64,000 nucleotides of DNA from contig NZ_JXST01000010.1 in NCBI RefSeq assembly GCF_000878195.1, forward strand, positions 62,001 to 126,000, in the 5' to 3' direction. Of this stretch, positions 32,133 through 41,380 are shown piece after piece. How positions within the stretch are numbered: the first letter of the stretch is position 1; every line of letters starts with the position of its first letter. The DNA comes from Mycolicibacterium llatzerense. GTDB taxonomy: Bacteria; Actinomycetota; Actinomycetes; Mycobacteriales; Mycobacteriaceae. The translations under genes were made by a program, and so were the position numbers. The notes under the pieces are model-generated. The model worked only from the letters and a program-made list of their open reading frames with translations. It had not been told where the DNA came from and did no database searches.

Positions 32133-33121
32133 AAGTCCCGTTCACCTGGAAGGTCACCGGCTGGTTCATGATCGGCTGGTCGCAGGAGTTCGCCGTGGGA
32201 GAGGTACGTCCCCTGCGATACTTCGGTGAAGACCTGGTCGCCTACCGCGACGAGTCGGGTGAGCTGCACCTGCTTTCGGCCCACTGCAGGCATCTCGGTG
32301 CGCACATCGGCCACGGCGGCAAGGTCGTTGGCGACTGTGTTGAGTGCCCGTTCCACGGCTGGCGGTGGGGCCCGGACGGCACCAACCGCTACATCCCCTA
32401 TCAGCCGGACCGGCCGAACAAAGCGCTGCGGCTCCGCGTGTTTCCGGTTCGGGAACAGTACGGATGTGTGTTCGCCTGGTATCAGCCCGCCGGCTCGGAA
32501 CCCCAATGGGAATTGCCCGACCTGTTCGGCAAATTCCCGCAGTTCCCCACCGACCGCGACGCGTATTACCGTCCATATCCGGAGTTTTCGCGTCGCGCCG
32601 AACGCGAGCCCGTGCACCCGCAGGTCGTCGCCGAGAACGGTCCGGACAGCGCGCACTTCCACTACGTCCACGGCGCCACCGTCACGCCGGTGTGCCTGAA
32701 CTGGGAAGCCGTCGACGAAGAGTGGCGCTTCCTCACCGGGTGGCCGGACGCGCGCAGCGACGACCCGGACAAGATGGCGCTGTATATCCACAGCCATTTC
32801 TCGGGCCTCGGCTTCGCGGTCAGCGCGTTCGAGGGCTCGTCGAACCACCGGCTGATCTTCGCCTGCACGCCGGTCGAGGACGGTTACTCGGACATGTTCT
32901 ATTCGATCTGGTGGCCGCGCCGCCCTGGTGACATGTCCGACGTGCCACCTGACGAGGTGCGCGAACACGTCGAAAAGCGATTCCTGCAGACGGTGTGGGA
33001 GGACCTCGACATCTGGCGCCACCAGGAGTACATCGAGCACCCAGCGCTGTCGAAGGCAGACGCGAAACCCTATATGGCAATGCGTAAGTGGGCGACGCAG
33101 TTCTACGAGGCGCCGGCCTGA
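32129..33121 (+). CDS. Rieske non-heme iron oxygenase, KshA-like
   Basis: 330 residues from GTG at 32129; the longer frame to 31727 lies within the LLM gene. Rieske cluster ligands are Cys53-x-His55 and Cys73-x-x-His76 with 17 residues between. The mononuclear iron site is Asp173, His176 and His181 in ENGPDSAHFHYVHG, the pattern of 3-ketosteroid 9-alpha-hydroxylase oxygenases. The protein is somewhat shorter than KshA and has no long C-terminal tail. A hydroxylation of a bulky alicyclic substrate is likely, with a separate reductase or the ferredoxin at 18687. Its end overlaps the convergent ALDH gene by 19 bp. Confidence 0.88.
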   Translation: MKVPFTWKVTGWFMIGWSQEFAVGEVRPLRYFGEDLVAYRDESGELHLLSAHCRHLGAHIGHGGKVVGDCVECPFHGWRWGPDGTNRYIPYQPDRPNKALRLRVFPVREQYGCVFAWYQPAGSEPQWELPDLFGKFPQFPTDRDAYYRPYPEFSRRAEREPVHPQVVAENGPDSAHFHYVHGATVTPVCLNWEAVDEEWRFLTGWPDARSDDPDKMALYIHSHFSGLGFAVSAFEGSSNHRLIFACTPVEDGYSDMFYSIWWPRRPGDMSDVPPDEVREHVEKRFLQTVWEDLDIWRHQEYIEHPALSKADAKPYMAMRKWATQFYEAPA

Positions 33122-34581
33122 CCCGGCCGGAGCCGGCGCCGGTTCCTGCGGCGCGCCAGCCAGAGGGCCAGCTCGGTACTCGACCGCATCGACTTCGTGA
33201 ACGGCGGCGCCGCGCGGCCGGTGATGCTGAACGGCAGATCGGTGCCGACCACAGACCGGTAGTGGCTGAACGTGTCGAAGCCGGCCTTCCCGTGGTACGC
33301 GCCTGTGCCGCTGGTGCCGACGCCGCCGAACGGCACCGCCGACGGGATCATCTGAGCCGCAAAGTCATTGCGCGCCACCCCGCCGCTTCGGGTGTCGCGC
33401 ACGAAGGCCCGGAACTCCTCGTCGTCCGGCCCGAACCAATAGGCAACGAGCGGGGCGGGCTTCCCGTTGAGGTAGTCGGCCACGTCGCTGACAGTCGAGT
33501 ACGCCCGCACCACCAGCACCGGACCGAAGACCTCCTCGGCGGTGATGCGCATCCGGTCGTCGACGTCGCGGACGATGGTCGGAGCAATCTTGCGGGTGCG
33601 CCGGTTCGGTAGCACCTCGCCGGGCGGAGCGATGGCCTCGACCACGGCGCCCTTCTCTCGTGCGTCGTCGATCAACGCGAGCACCCGGTCGAAGTTCGCC
33701 TCATTGACCGAGGAGCAGTAGTCGCTGTTGCCGACGATCGATCCGAACATGGACCGCAACGTGTTTCGCGCCGCATCGACGAAGGCATCGAGCCGGTCGT
33801 CGGGCACGAAGACATGATCGGGGCTGACACATACCTGTCCCCCGTTGATCATTCGGCCCTGCGCGATCCTGGTCGCCGCACGGGTGAGATTGGCGGCCCG
33901 CGACACCACCACGGGGTTCTTGCCCCCGAGTTCGAGCGTCACGGGCACCAGGCTGCGTCCGGCGGCCTCCGCCACCTTGGCTCCCACCGCGGGTGAACCG
34001 GTGAAAAAGAGGTGGTCGAAGGGCAACTCGGAAAAGGCGGCCGCCACCTCGGGTCCGCCTGTCACGACGGCGAGCTCCGCCTGGTCGAAATACCTCGGCA
34101 CGAGCGTCGTCATCAATGCCGCGGTCTGCGCCGTGATCTCCGACATCTTGATCATCACCCGATTGCCGGCGGCGAACGCCGCCACAGCGGGCAACACCAC
34201 CAGATTGAGCGGGAAGTTCCACGGTCCGATGACGCCGACCACCCCCAGCGGGCAGGGCAGTACCTCCGCGCGCAGGCCCAGCATCCGAGCGGCCCGGATC
34301 GGCTTCGTCGATTGCATCCATTGCGGCACATGCGATCTGGTGTGCTCGATCACCGACATCATGCCGAGAACCTCGGTGAACAACGACCCGGCCTTGGCCC
34401 TGGTGCCGTAGTCCGCCGCCATCGCCTCGGCGAAGGCTTCGGCGTTGTCCAGCACGAGGGCGACCAGTCGGTCGATGCGGTTGCGCCGCACTGCGACTCC
34501 CGGGAATCCGTCGGCCAGAAAGGCCTGCCGCTGCCGGTCGAGAATCGCCCGCAACTCCTCAGGTTCCGCACCGTCACCCAT
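33103..34581 (-). CDS. Aldehyde dehydrogenase (coniferyl-aldehyde dehydrogenase-like)
   Basis: 492 residues. Catalytic Glu217 in LELGGKNP and nucleophile Cys251 in GGQVCVSPDH are in place, as are GVIGPWNFPLNL and FTGSPAVGAKV of the cofactor site. The C-terminal SAVPFGGVGTSGTGAYHGKAGFDTFSH (in part GGVGTSGTGAYHGKAGF) and the membrane-facing tail resemble class 3/coniferyl-type ALDHs. It would oxidise an aldehyde formed by the P450 or an alcohol dehydrogenase to the acid that the ligases then activate. Divergent from the second P450 with a motif B copy in the gap. Confidence 0.88.
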   Translation of the reverse strand: MGDGAEPEELRAILDRQRQAFLADGFPGVAVRRNRIDRLVALVLDNAEAFAEAMAADYGTRAKAGSLFTEVLGMMSVIEHTRSHVPQWMQSTKPIRAARMLGLRAEVLPCPLGVVGVIGPWNFPLNLVVLPAVAAFAAGNRVMIKMSEITAQTAALMTTLVPRYFDQAELAVVTGGPEVAAAFSELPFDHLFFTGSPAVGAKVAEAAGRSLVPVTLELGGKNPVVVSRAANLTRAATRIAQGRMINGGQVCVSPDHVFVPDDRLDAFVDAARNTLRSMFGSIVGNSDYCSSVNEANFDRVLALIDDAREKGAVVEAIAPPGEVLPNRRTRKIAPTIVRDVDDRMRITAEEVFGPVLVVRAYSTVSDVADYLNGKPAPLVAYWFGPDDEEFRAFVRDTRSGGVARNDFAAQMIPSAVPFGGVGTSGTGAYHGKAGFDTFSHYRSVVGTDLPFSITGRAAPPFTKSMRSSTELALWLARRRNRRRLRPGQAGAS

Positions 34582-34629
34582 TGGCGGACAGTAGCACTTC
34601 AGGAAACCACCTGACGTCGCAACGGTATC

Positions 34630-34648
34630 TACTGTAAGGTTTACGGTA
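34630..34648. promoter_or_regulatory. Motif B operator (TACTGT-N7-ACGGTA)
   Basis: One mismatch from TACTGT-N7-ACAGTA. It lies in the 95-bp gap between the divergent ALDH (start 34581) and P450 (start 34677) genes, 28 bp before the P450 GTG. Confidence 0.65.
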
Positions 34649-34676
34649 GCAATAGCCGGATGCCCGTCAGTTTGAG

Positions 34677-35885
34677 GTGGTGAGTCTCGTTCAGGACGCC
34701 GACGTCGACGAGGGTGTCGACCTCCTCCGTGACCCGTACGTCGTATTCGCCCAGAAGCGCAAGGAAGGCGGCGCTTTTCGGGGCAGCGTCATGGACTGGT
34801 CGAACACGCCCGAGGAGTTCAAGCCCGCACACATGTACGCCGCCGTGTCGTTCGACGCGGTCAACCGGGTCTTCCGCGACGGCCGGGTCTTCAATTCGCA
34901 CATCTACGACAGCACCATCGGGCTGTTCATCGGACCCACCATCCTGGCGATGGAGGGCAAGCCACACTGGCAGCACCGCAATCTGGTGTCCGCGGCGTTC
35001 AAGTCGAAGTCACTGGCGCGGTGGGAACCCGAGATCGTCCGCCCCGTCGTCAATGAACTCGTCGACGAATTCATCGATGCCGGCACCGCCGATCTGGTCA
35101 CCGACTTCACGATGGAATTCCCGACCCGCGTCATCTCGAAGCTGTTGGGATTGCCCGAGGAAGACCTCCCCTGGTTCCGGCAGCGCGCGGTCGAACTCAT
35201 CAGCTACGCCATCAAATACCGGCGCGCGTTCGAAGCCTCGGCCGCACTCAAGGACTACTTCCTGCAGCAGATCGAGCAGCGGCGCAGCAATCCCACCGAA
35301 GACATCATCGGCGACCTGGTCGCCGCCGAGATCGACGGTGAAAAACTCACGGACGAGGCGATCTACTCGTTCCTGCGACTCCTACTGCCCGCTGGTCTCG
35401 AGACCACCTACCGCTCGTCGGGAAATCTGTTGTACCTGTTGCTGACTCATCGAGAACAGTTCCAGGCGATTCGGGACGATCCCGCGCTCATCGGCGACGC
35501 CATCGAAGAGGGCCTGCGGTATGAGACACCACTGACCACGGTGCAGCGGTACGCGACCGAGGACACCGAACTCGAGGGTGTCGAGATCCCGGCGGGCGCT
35601 GTGATCGACGTGTGCATCGGCTCGGCGAACCGCGACGAACACCGATGGGACCGCGCAGAGGAATTCGACATCTTCCGGAAGCATCTACCGCACATCTCCT
35701 TTGCCGCCGGCGAGCACACGTGCATGGGCCTGCACCTGGCACGCATGGAAACCCGGGTGGCGCTCGAGTGCCTGCTGACGCGCCTGACCGACATCGAGCT
35801 CGTCACCGACGACGACCCCCACATCTACGGTCAGCCGTTCCGTTCACCAACGGCACTGCCGGTCAAGTTCAGCGCGGCGGAGTGA
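34677..35885 (+). CDS. Cytochrome P450, second copy in window
   Basis: 402 residues, GTG start. I-helix AGLETT (the usual acid of AGxDT is Glu), K-helix ExxR in EEGLRYETP, heme loop FAAGEHTCMG with ligand Cys349; the Gly that usually follows the Phe is Ala. It is not a close relative of the P450 at 27327. Four bases separate it from a CoA transferase gene, and the operon continues through thiolase-like, SDR and amidohydrolase genes to 40266. A hydroxylation early in the motif B module is the likely role. An electron partner is not encoded beside it. Confidence 0.88.
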   Translation: MVSLVQDADVDEGVDLLRDPYVVFAQKRKEGGAFRGSVMDWSNTPEEFKPAHMYAAVSFDAVNRVFRDGRVFNSHIYDSTIGLFIGPTILAMEGKPHWQHRNLVSAAFKSKSLARWEPEIVRPVVNELVDEFIDAGTADLVTDFTMEFPTRVISKLLGLPEEDLPWFRQRAVELISYAIKYRRAFEASAALKDYFLQQIEQRRSNPTEDIIGDLVAAEIDGEKLTDEAIYSFLRLLLPAGLETTYRSSGNLLYLLLTHREQFQAIRDDPALIGDAIEEGLRYETPLTTVQRYATEDTELEGVEIPAGAVIDVCIGSANRDEHRWDRAEEFDIFRKHLPHISFAAGEHTCMGLHLARMETRVALECLLTRLTDIELVTDDDPHIYGQPFRSPTALPVKFSAAE

Positions 35886-35889
35886 CGGC

Positions 35890-37116
35890 ATGGTCAAGGT
35901 GATGCAAGGCGTTCGCGTCCTCGAGGTCGCGCAATTCACGTTCGTGCCGGCAGCCGGCGCCCTCCTTGCCGACTGGGGCGCCGACGTCATCAAGGTGGAG
36001 CACCCCGTGCGCGGCGACACCCAGCGCGGCTTCATCAACGTGGGCGGATTTCAGCTCGACCCCGACCGCCACCCACTCATCGAGCACCCGAACCGCGGCA
36101 AGCGCAGCGTCGGCATCGACGTGTCCACCCCCGGCGGCCAGGAGGTCCTCTACGAGATCGCCAAGACAGCCGACGTCTTCCTCACCAACTACCTGCCCGC
36201 GGCCCGCCAGAAGCACAAATTCGACATCGAGCACATCCGCGCGGTGAACCCCAACATCATCTACGCCCGCGGCAGCGCGTACGGCGATAAAGGTCCTGAA
36301 CGCGATGTCGGCGGCTTCGACGGCACCGCGTTCTGGACCCGCAGCGGGGTTGGGCATTCACTGACGCCCGAAGGGCTGGGTGGCGCGTTGTCGCAAGGCA
36401 TTCCGGCGTTCGGCGATTCGATCGGCGGGGCGAACATCGCCGGCGGCATCTCGGCGGCGCTGTTCCACCGCGAGCGCACCGGCGAAGCGGTCGAGCTGGA
36501 CGTCTCACTGCTGAGCACCGCGTGGTGGGCAGCCGGTGCGAGCATGACGCAGGGCATGGAGACGGGCGAGACGATGCGGTCGCTCCTGCCGGATGACACG
36601 GGTCCGAGCGTCAACCCCTTCATGGCCAACTATCTGACGTCGGATGGCGGCACGATCAACCTGTGCATCGTCAGCCCGACCGGCTACATCCGCGATGCCT
36701 TCGAGCACCTCGGTCTCGCCGAGCTGGCCGACGACCCGCGCTTCAGCGACGTGCTACCGCTGATCGAAAATGCTTCGGCGGCTGCAGCTCTCATCAGTGC
36801 GGCGATCGGCGGCAAGCCGTTCGACTACTGGCGAGCGCACCTGAAGACCATGAAAGGTCAATGGGCGCCGTTCCAGAGCTTCCTCGACCTCGCCACCGAC
36901 GAACAGGCCATCGCCAACGACATGATCGTCGACGTCGAGGCCGGGATTGGCGAGCAGCCGTTCCGGGTGGTCCGCGGGCCGGTGCAGTTCAACCACGAGC
37001 CACTGGAAACGACCCGCGCCCCGCAGGCCTCCGAGCACACCGAGCTCGTCCTGTCCGAACTCGGGATCGACTGGGACCGTATCGAAGCCCTCAAGAAGGC
37101 AGGAGCCATCGCCTGA
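35890..37116 (+). CDS. Family III CoA transferase (CaiB/BaiF type)
   Basis: 408 residues, normal family length. GVRVLEVAQFTFVPAAGALLADWGADVIKVEHP (in part LLADWGADVIKVEHP) and catalytic Asp176 in FGDSIGG identify the family. Its stop overlaps the following ATG by one base, so it is coupled to the thiolase-like protein. Probably transfers CoA onto a pathway acid, or recovers CoA after cleavage. Differs clearly from the 347-residue copy at 18995 in the N-terminal and C-terminal parts. Confidence 0.88.
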   Translation: MVKVMQGVRVLEVAQFTFVPAAGALLADWGADVIKVEHPVRGDTQRGFINVGGFQLDPDRHPLIEHPNRGKRSVGIDVSTPGGQEVLYEIAKTADVFLTNYLPAARQKHKFDIEHIRAVNPNIIYARGSAYGDKGPERDVGGFDGTAFWTRSGVGHSLTPEGLGGALSQGIPAFGDSIGGANIAGGISAALFHRERTGEAVELDVSLLSTAWWAAGASMTQGMETGETMRSLLPDDTGPSVNPFMANYLTSDGGTINLCIVSPTGYIRDAFEHLGLAELADDPRFSDVLPLIENASAAAALISAAIGGKPFDYWRAHLKTMKGQWAPFQSFLDLATDEQAIANDMIVDVEAGIGEQPFRVVRGPVQFNHEPLETTRAPQASEHTELVLSELGIDWDRIEALKKAGAIA

Positions 37117-38261
37117 TGCACGACGTAGCGATCATCGGTGTCGGCCTGCACCCGTTCGGGCGGTTCGAGGGCAAGTCGGCGATGCAGATGGGCGTCGACG
37201 CGATCTTCGCCGCTGTTGCCGACGCCGGCGTCGAGTGGAGTGATATCGGCGCCGCGACCGGCGGCAGCTGGACCGTCGCGAATCCCGATGCCATCGTGGG
37301 CATGGTGGGCTTGAGCGGCATTCCGTTCACCAACGTGTTCAACGCGTGCGCTACCGCGGCCAGCGCGGTCAAGACATGTGCCGATGGAATCCGTCTGGGC
37401 GACTACGAGATCGGCGTCGCAGTCGGATTGGACAAGCATCCGCGCGGCGCCTTCACCGAAGACCCCGCCCTGGTCGGTATGCCCAGCTGGTACGCCGAGA
37501 ACGGGCAGTACCTCACCACCCAGTTCTTCGGTATGAAGGCCAACCGGTATCTGTACGACCACGGGATCTCGCAGCAGACGCTGGCCAGGGCCGCGGCCAA
37601 GAACTTCCGCAACGGCGCGCTGAATCCGAATGCCTTCCGGCGTAAGCCGATTTCGGAGGAAGACATCCTGGGCTCGGCGATGCTGAACTACCCGCTGACG
37701 CAGTACATGTTCTGCGCACCCGATGAGGGCGCCGCCGCGGTGGTGATGTGCCGCGCCGAGATCGCCCACCGGTACACCGATAAGCCCGTCTATCTGCGCG
37801 CCGTCGAAATCCGCACCCGGTCGTACGGCGCCTACGAGGTGAACACCACCTTCGCGCCCGTCGAGGAAGACGTGTCCCCGACCGTGTACGCGGCGCGGGC
37901 TGCCTTCGAAAAGGCAGATGTCGCACCGGAAGACGTCGACGTGATCCAGCTGCAGGACACCGACGCCGGCGCGGAGATCATTCACATGGCCGAGTGCGGA
38001 TTCTGCGGACACGGAGACCAGGAGAAGCTCCTCGCCGACGGCGCCACCGAAATAGGCGGCAGTATGCCGGTCAACACCGACGGCGGGCTCATCGCCAACG
38101 GCGAACCAATCGGCGCATCGGGCCTGCGGCAAATCCACGAATTGGTCCGACAGCTGCGGGGGCAGGCCGGGGACCACCAGGTGCCCGGCGAGCCGAAAGT
38201 CGGCTTCGCGCAGTTGTACGGTGCACCCGGCACCGCCGCGGCCACGATTCTCACGAGGTGA
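37116..38261 (+). CDS. Thiolase-like lipid-transfer protein, second copy, altered active site
   Basis: 381 residues, exactly the length of the copy at 25414 and very similar throughout. Cys78 (FNACATAASA) is kept; the GHP motif reads NGEPIGASG (Glu for His) and the C-terminal loop YGAPGTAA, as in the other copy. Here there is no DUF35 gene beside it, so it either uses the DUF35 protein encoded at 26556 or works alone. It is the third gene of the P450 operon. The frame continues upstream to 36663 within the CoA transferase; the ATG at 37116 is the real start. Confidence 0.85.
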   Translation: MHDVAIIGVGLHPFGRFEGKSAMQMGVDAIFAAVADAGVEWSDIGAATGGSWTVANPDAIVGMVGLSGIPFTNVFNACATAASAVKTCADGIRLGDYEIGVAVGLDKHPRGAFTEDPALVGMPSWYAENGQYLTTQFFGMKANRYLYDHGISQQTLARAAAKNFRNGALNPNAFRRKPISEEDILGSAMLNYPLTQYMFCAPDEGAAAVVMCRAEIAHRYTDKPVYLRAVEIRTRSYGAYEVNTTFAPVEEDVSPTVYAARAAFEKADVAPEDVDVIQLQDTDAGAEIIHMAECGFCGHGDQEKLLADGATEIGGSMPVNTDGGLIANGEPIGASGLRQIHELVRQLRGQAGDHQVPGEPKVGFAQLYGAPGTAAATILTR

Positions 38262-38266
38262 CAACG

Positions 38267-39031
38267 ATGTCGAGAACGGTAGTGATCGGGGCCTCGAGCG
38301 GCCTCGGCCGCTGCATCGGCGTCGGCCTGGCCCAGCGCGGCGCGCAGGTCGCGCTGCTGGCGCGGCGCCTGACGCGGCTGGAGAATGCCGCGAAAGAAGC
38401 TGGGCCGCAGGCCGTCGCGCTCGAATGTGATGTCACGGACGAAGCGTCGGTGACATCGGCCATCGACGCCGCCGCCGACACCCTGGGCGGCATCGACAAC
38501 CTCATCTACACCCCCGCCATCGGCCCCGTGATTCGACTCGTCGACACCGATGCCGACCTTTGGCGGCGCATCTTCGATACCAACGTGATCGGCGCATCGC
38601 TCGCGACGGCCGCGGCCATCCCCTACCTCACGGCGTCAGCGGGTAAGGCCGTGTATCTGTCCTCTGACGCGGGCACTTTCGGGCCGCCGTGGCCAGGGCT
38701 CGGCGCCTACGGGGTGAGCAAGGCGGCACTCGAGCGGCTCGTCGACGCCTGGCGGGCCGAACATCCCGACATCGGGTTCACGTGTCTGATCGTCGGCGAA
38801 TGCGGTGGCGGCACCGGCGAGGGCCAGACCGGCATGAACGCCGGCTGGGACATGGAACTCGCTGCAAAAGCGTTGCCACTGTGGATGTCCGGCGGCTGTC
38901 TGCCCGGCAAATTGATGCCCGTCGAAGATCTGGTCAACGTGGTGCACACCATCCTGAACACCAGTTCGTCGACGTCGATGCCGAAGGTGATCGCCCGAGG
39001 CGCAGCCAAGGGAACGGCGGCCCTGCCATGA
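38267..39031 (+). CDS. Short-chain dehydrogenase
   Basis: 254 residues. GASSGLG cofactor motif at residues 8-14, Tyr148 and Lys152 in YGVSK, Ser pair in YLSSDAG. ATG at 38267, 5 bp after the thiolase-like stop; its end overlaps the amidohydrolase start (ATGA). A classical NAD(P)-dependent SDR whose substrate cannot be told. In the operon it could oxidise the alcohol made by the P450, or a 3-hydroxyacyl-CoA. Confidence 0.82.
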   Translation: MSRTVVIGASSGLGRCIGVGLAQRGAQVALLARRLTRLENAAKEAGPQAVALECDVTDEASVTSAIDAAADTLGGIDNLIYTPAIGPVIRLVDTDADLWRRIFDTNVIGASLATAAAIPYLTASAGKAVYLSSDAGTFGPPWPGLGAYGVSKAALERLVDAWRAEHPDIGFTCLIVGECGGGTGEGQTGMNAGWDMELAAKALPLWMSGGCLPGKLMPVEDLVNVVHTILNTSSSTSMPKVIARGAAKGTAALP

Positions 39032-40266
39032 CGCAATTCCGTTCAGCGCCGGTCTTCGACGCCGACCAGCACATGTACGAGACGGCCGAGGCACTGACCA
39101 AACATCTGCCCGAAAAGTTCTCACGGGCAGTGCAATTCGCGAAGTTCGGGAACCAGACCCGCATCGTGATCAACGGCCGGGTCAACGACTTCATCCCCAA
39201 CCCGACGTTCGAGCGCGTGGCCGCACCCGGCGCCCACGAGAAGTTCTTCGCCGGCGAGAACACCGACGGTCTGACCCTGCGCGAAATGCAGGGCCCCGCA
39301 ATCGAAGCTCCCGCGGCCACCCGCAATCCCGCCGACCGGGTCAAGGAATTGGACCGCCAGGGTGTGGTCGAGGCCCTGAACTACCCGACGCTGGCCAGCC
39401 TCATCGAGCACGCCACCGCCGACGATCCCGAACTGTCGCTGGCGGTGATCCACGCGCTGAACCAGTGGATGCTCGAACACTGGACGTTCAACTACGAGGA
39501 GCGGGTGTACTCGACGCCGATCATCAACCTGTCCGAGGTCGACGGTGCACAGCGCGAACTCGAGTATCTCTTGGACAATGGCGTACGGGTCGCCCTCATC
39601 AAACCGGGACCGGTCAACGGGATTCGCGGTTGGCGCTCCCCCGCCCTACCGGAGTTCGACCCGTTCTGGCGCGACCTGGAGGCCGCGGGCCTGCCGGTCG
39701 TGCTGCACGCGAGCTATCCGCCGCTGGATTCGTACGTCAACCAGTGGGAACCGCCGCACACCCAGAGCTTCATGGCGCAGAGCGCCTTTCGGTGGATGGT
39801 CTTGGGCCACCGCGAGATCGCGGACATGATCACCAGCTTGATCTGTCACGGCACACTGACCCGGTTCCCGAAACTGCGCGTCGCCAGCGTCGAGAACGGC
39901 AGCTCGTGGATTTACCCGCTGTTCCACGATTTCGCCGACTTGTACAAGAAGATGCCGCAGAACTTTCCGGAACATCCACACGACGTGTTCCGGCGCAACA
40001 TCTGGGTGAGCCCGTTCTGGGAGGGCTGCGTCGCGGACGTCGTAAACACCGTCGGATGGGACCGGGTGATGTTCGGGTCGGACTACCCGCACCCCGAAGG
40101 CCTCGCCGAACCAAAAGGCTACTGGCACTACGCCGAAGGCATGGACGAGCGGCGCACCTACGACTTCATGGGTGACAACGCCCGCCGGTTCATGGGGCTG
40201 CCGATCGCCAACCCCGATCCCGCGGCAGTGCGGCCACCGAAGCTAGCGACGTTCGCCGGCTCCTGA
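39028..40266 (+). CDS. Amidohydrolase-2 (ACMSD/LigW-like) metal-dependent hydrolase or decarboxylase
   Basis: 412 residues. TIM-barrel amidohydrolase of the ACMSD-like group: N-terminal FDADQHMYE (Asp11-x-Asp13-x-His15 in the HxH position), VVLHASYPP, IENGSSW-like SVENGSSWIY, and C-terminal VMFGSDYPHPEG with the metal Asp. The first His of HxH is Asp, as in the paralogue at 46076 (DVDNHYYE). Known relatives decarboxylate or hydrolyse aromatic and ring-cleavage acids. It ends the P450 operon and overlaps the convergent epimerase-like gene by 24 bp. Confidence 0.83.
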   Translation: MTQFRSAPVFDADQHMYETAEALTKHLPEKFSRAVQFAKFGNQTRIVINGRVNDFIPNPTFERVAAPGAHEKFFAGENTDGLTLREMQGPAIEAPAATRNPADRVKELDRQGVVEALNYPTLASLIEHATADDPELSLAVIHALNQWMLEHWTFNYEERVYSTPIINLSEVDGAQRELEYLLDNGVRVALIKPGPVNGIRGWRSPALPEFDPFWRDLEAAGLPVVLHASYPPLDSYVNQWEPPHTQSFMAQSAFRWMVLGHREIADMITSLICHGTLTRFPKLRVASVENGSSWIYPLFHDFADLYKKMPQNFPEHPHDVFRRNIWVSPFWEGCVADVVNTVGWDRVMFGSDYPHPEGLAEPKGYWHYAEGMDERRTYDFMGDNARRFMGLPIANPDPAAVRPPKLATFAGS

Positions 40267-41379
40267 TCTGGCCTGTCCGCCGGCCAACGCCCCTGGGCCA
40301 TAGTTCTTCTCGATCAGCGCCCACGGGTCGGCGTAGCGGCCGCGGCGCTCGGCCTTTCGCTGGATCGCGAGCACAGTCCGGATCACCGGGCGGATCACCG
40401 GGCCCAGCAGGCGCAGGACCGGGCGGAGTCGTCCCAGGGAATCTGCCACCCAGCCCAGCGTCGCGGACCACGAATGTTCCTGGAACTCCAGCAGCTCTTG
40501 TGCTTCGGTGGTGTCGAAGAAGCCGGTGAAGCCCCAGCCCCGCTCGTCGTCCGGGTCACCGGGCAGGCTCGCCGACGGACCGAGCCGCCCGACACCGACC
40601 GCCTCCATCATGTCGTCCTCGACATCTCGGAATGCATGCATGTGGGTGTCGTCGCCGCCGATGAGCAACGTCTTGCCGTTCACCGCATCACGACGGTCGA
40701 CGGCGTTGGCGAAGGCGAGGGCGACATCACGGGCGTCGACCGTGTGCAGTTGGTTGTCTCGCGGTGTCGCGCGCATCAGAACCAGATAGTCGGCGTTGAA
40801 GTTGGCCGAGACATCGGTCGAAATCACTCCACCCAGGCGCAACACCGCGTACGGCAGCCCACTGGCCCGCACCACCTCTTCGGCGAGCACCTTGTCCTCG
40901 CCGTATTGATCGATCGGGTTCACCGGCGTCTGCGCGGTGATGCGTTCAGGATGGGTGTGCCGGTTGCGGGATCCGTAGACCGACGCGCTCGACGCGTCTA
41001 CGAACAGTGGAGGCTCGGGAAGGGACCGCGCGGCTGCCACCAGGTTGTGGGTCCCGTCCACGTTGATCTTGCGTGCCAGCAACGGGTTTCGGTAGGACGC
41101 GGGGGCCAGCATCGCTGCCAGGTGCACGATGGCTGCCGGCTTGTGCCGGCTCACGCACTCGGCGATGGTTTCGGCGTCGAGCAGATCGGCGTACGCGACC
41201 ATGAGCGTTCCACCGTCTGTTCTGGTCGCGAGCTCGTCTGCGACGACGGCGGTCTTGTCGTTCTGCAGGTCCATCGCGATGACGGTGCGTCCTCGCCTGA
41301 GCAAGATCTCGGCACACCGCTTTCCGACTTGCCCGAAGGCGCCGGTGATCAGTACGACATCGGCAATCTGGTCGCTCAC
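40243..41379 (-). CDS. NAD-dependent epimerase/dehydratase-family protein
   Basis: 378 residues from GTG at 41379 (AAGGA 5 bases upstream; a GTG at 41397 is less likely). TGAFGQVG cofactor motif, DASSASVYG and YGEDK active-site pair. The C-terminal domain (TTEAQELLEFQEHSWSAT, then GRYADPWALIEKNYG) is shared with the copy at 8260, so both regulons carry one. It starts 1 bp after the stop of the acyl-CoA dehydrogenase large subunit, the last step of an operon from 46064 or further upstream. Probably an alcohol/ketone oxidoreductase on a pathway intermediate. Confidence 0.8.
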   Translation of the reverse strand: MSDQIADVVLITGAFGQVGKRCAEILLRRGRTVIAMDLQNDKTAVVADELATRTDGGTLMVAYADLLDAETIAECVSRHKPAAIVHLAAMLAPASYRNPLLARKINVDGTHNLVAAARSLPEPPLFVDASSASVYGSRNRHTHPERITAQTPVNPIDQYGEDKVLAEEVVRASGLPYAVLRLGGVISTDVSANFNADYLVLMRATPRDNQLHTVDARDVALAFANAVDRRDAVNGKTLLIGGDDTHMHAFRDVEDDMMEAVGVGRLGPSASLPGDPDDERGWGFTGFFDTTEAQELLEFQEHSWSATLGWVADSLGRLRPVLRLLGPVIRPVIRTVLAIQRKAERRGRYADPWALIEKNYGPGALAGGQARSGAGERR

Positions 41380-41380
41380 A

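Noticed and set aside
36858..38264. A 468-codon open frame on the minus strand
   Set aside because: Antisense to the CoA transferase and thiolase-like genes, with a shadow-type composition and no recognisable domain.
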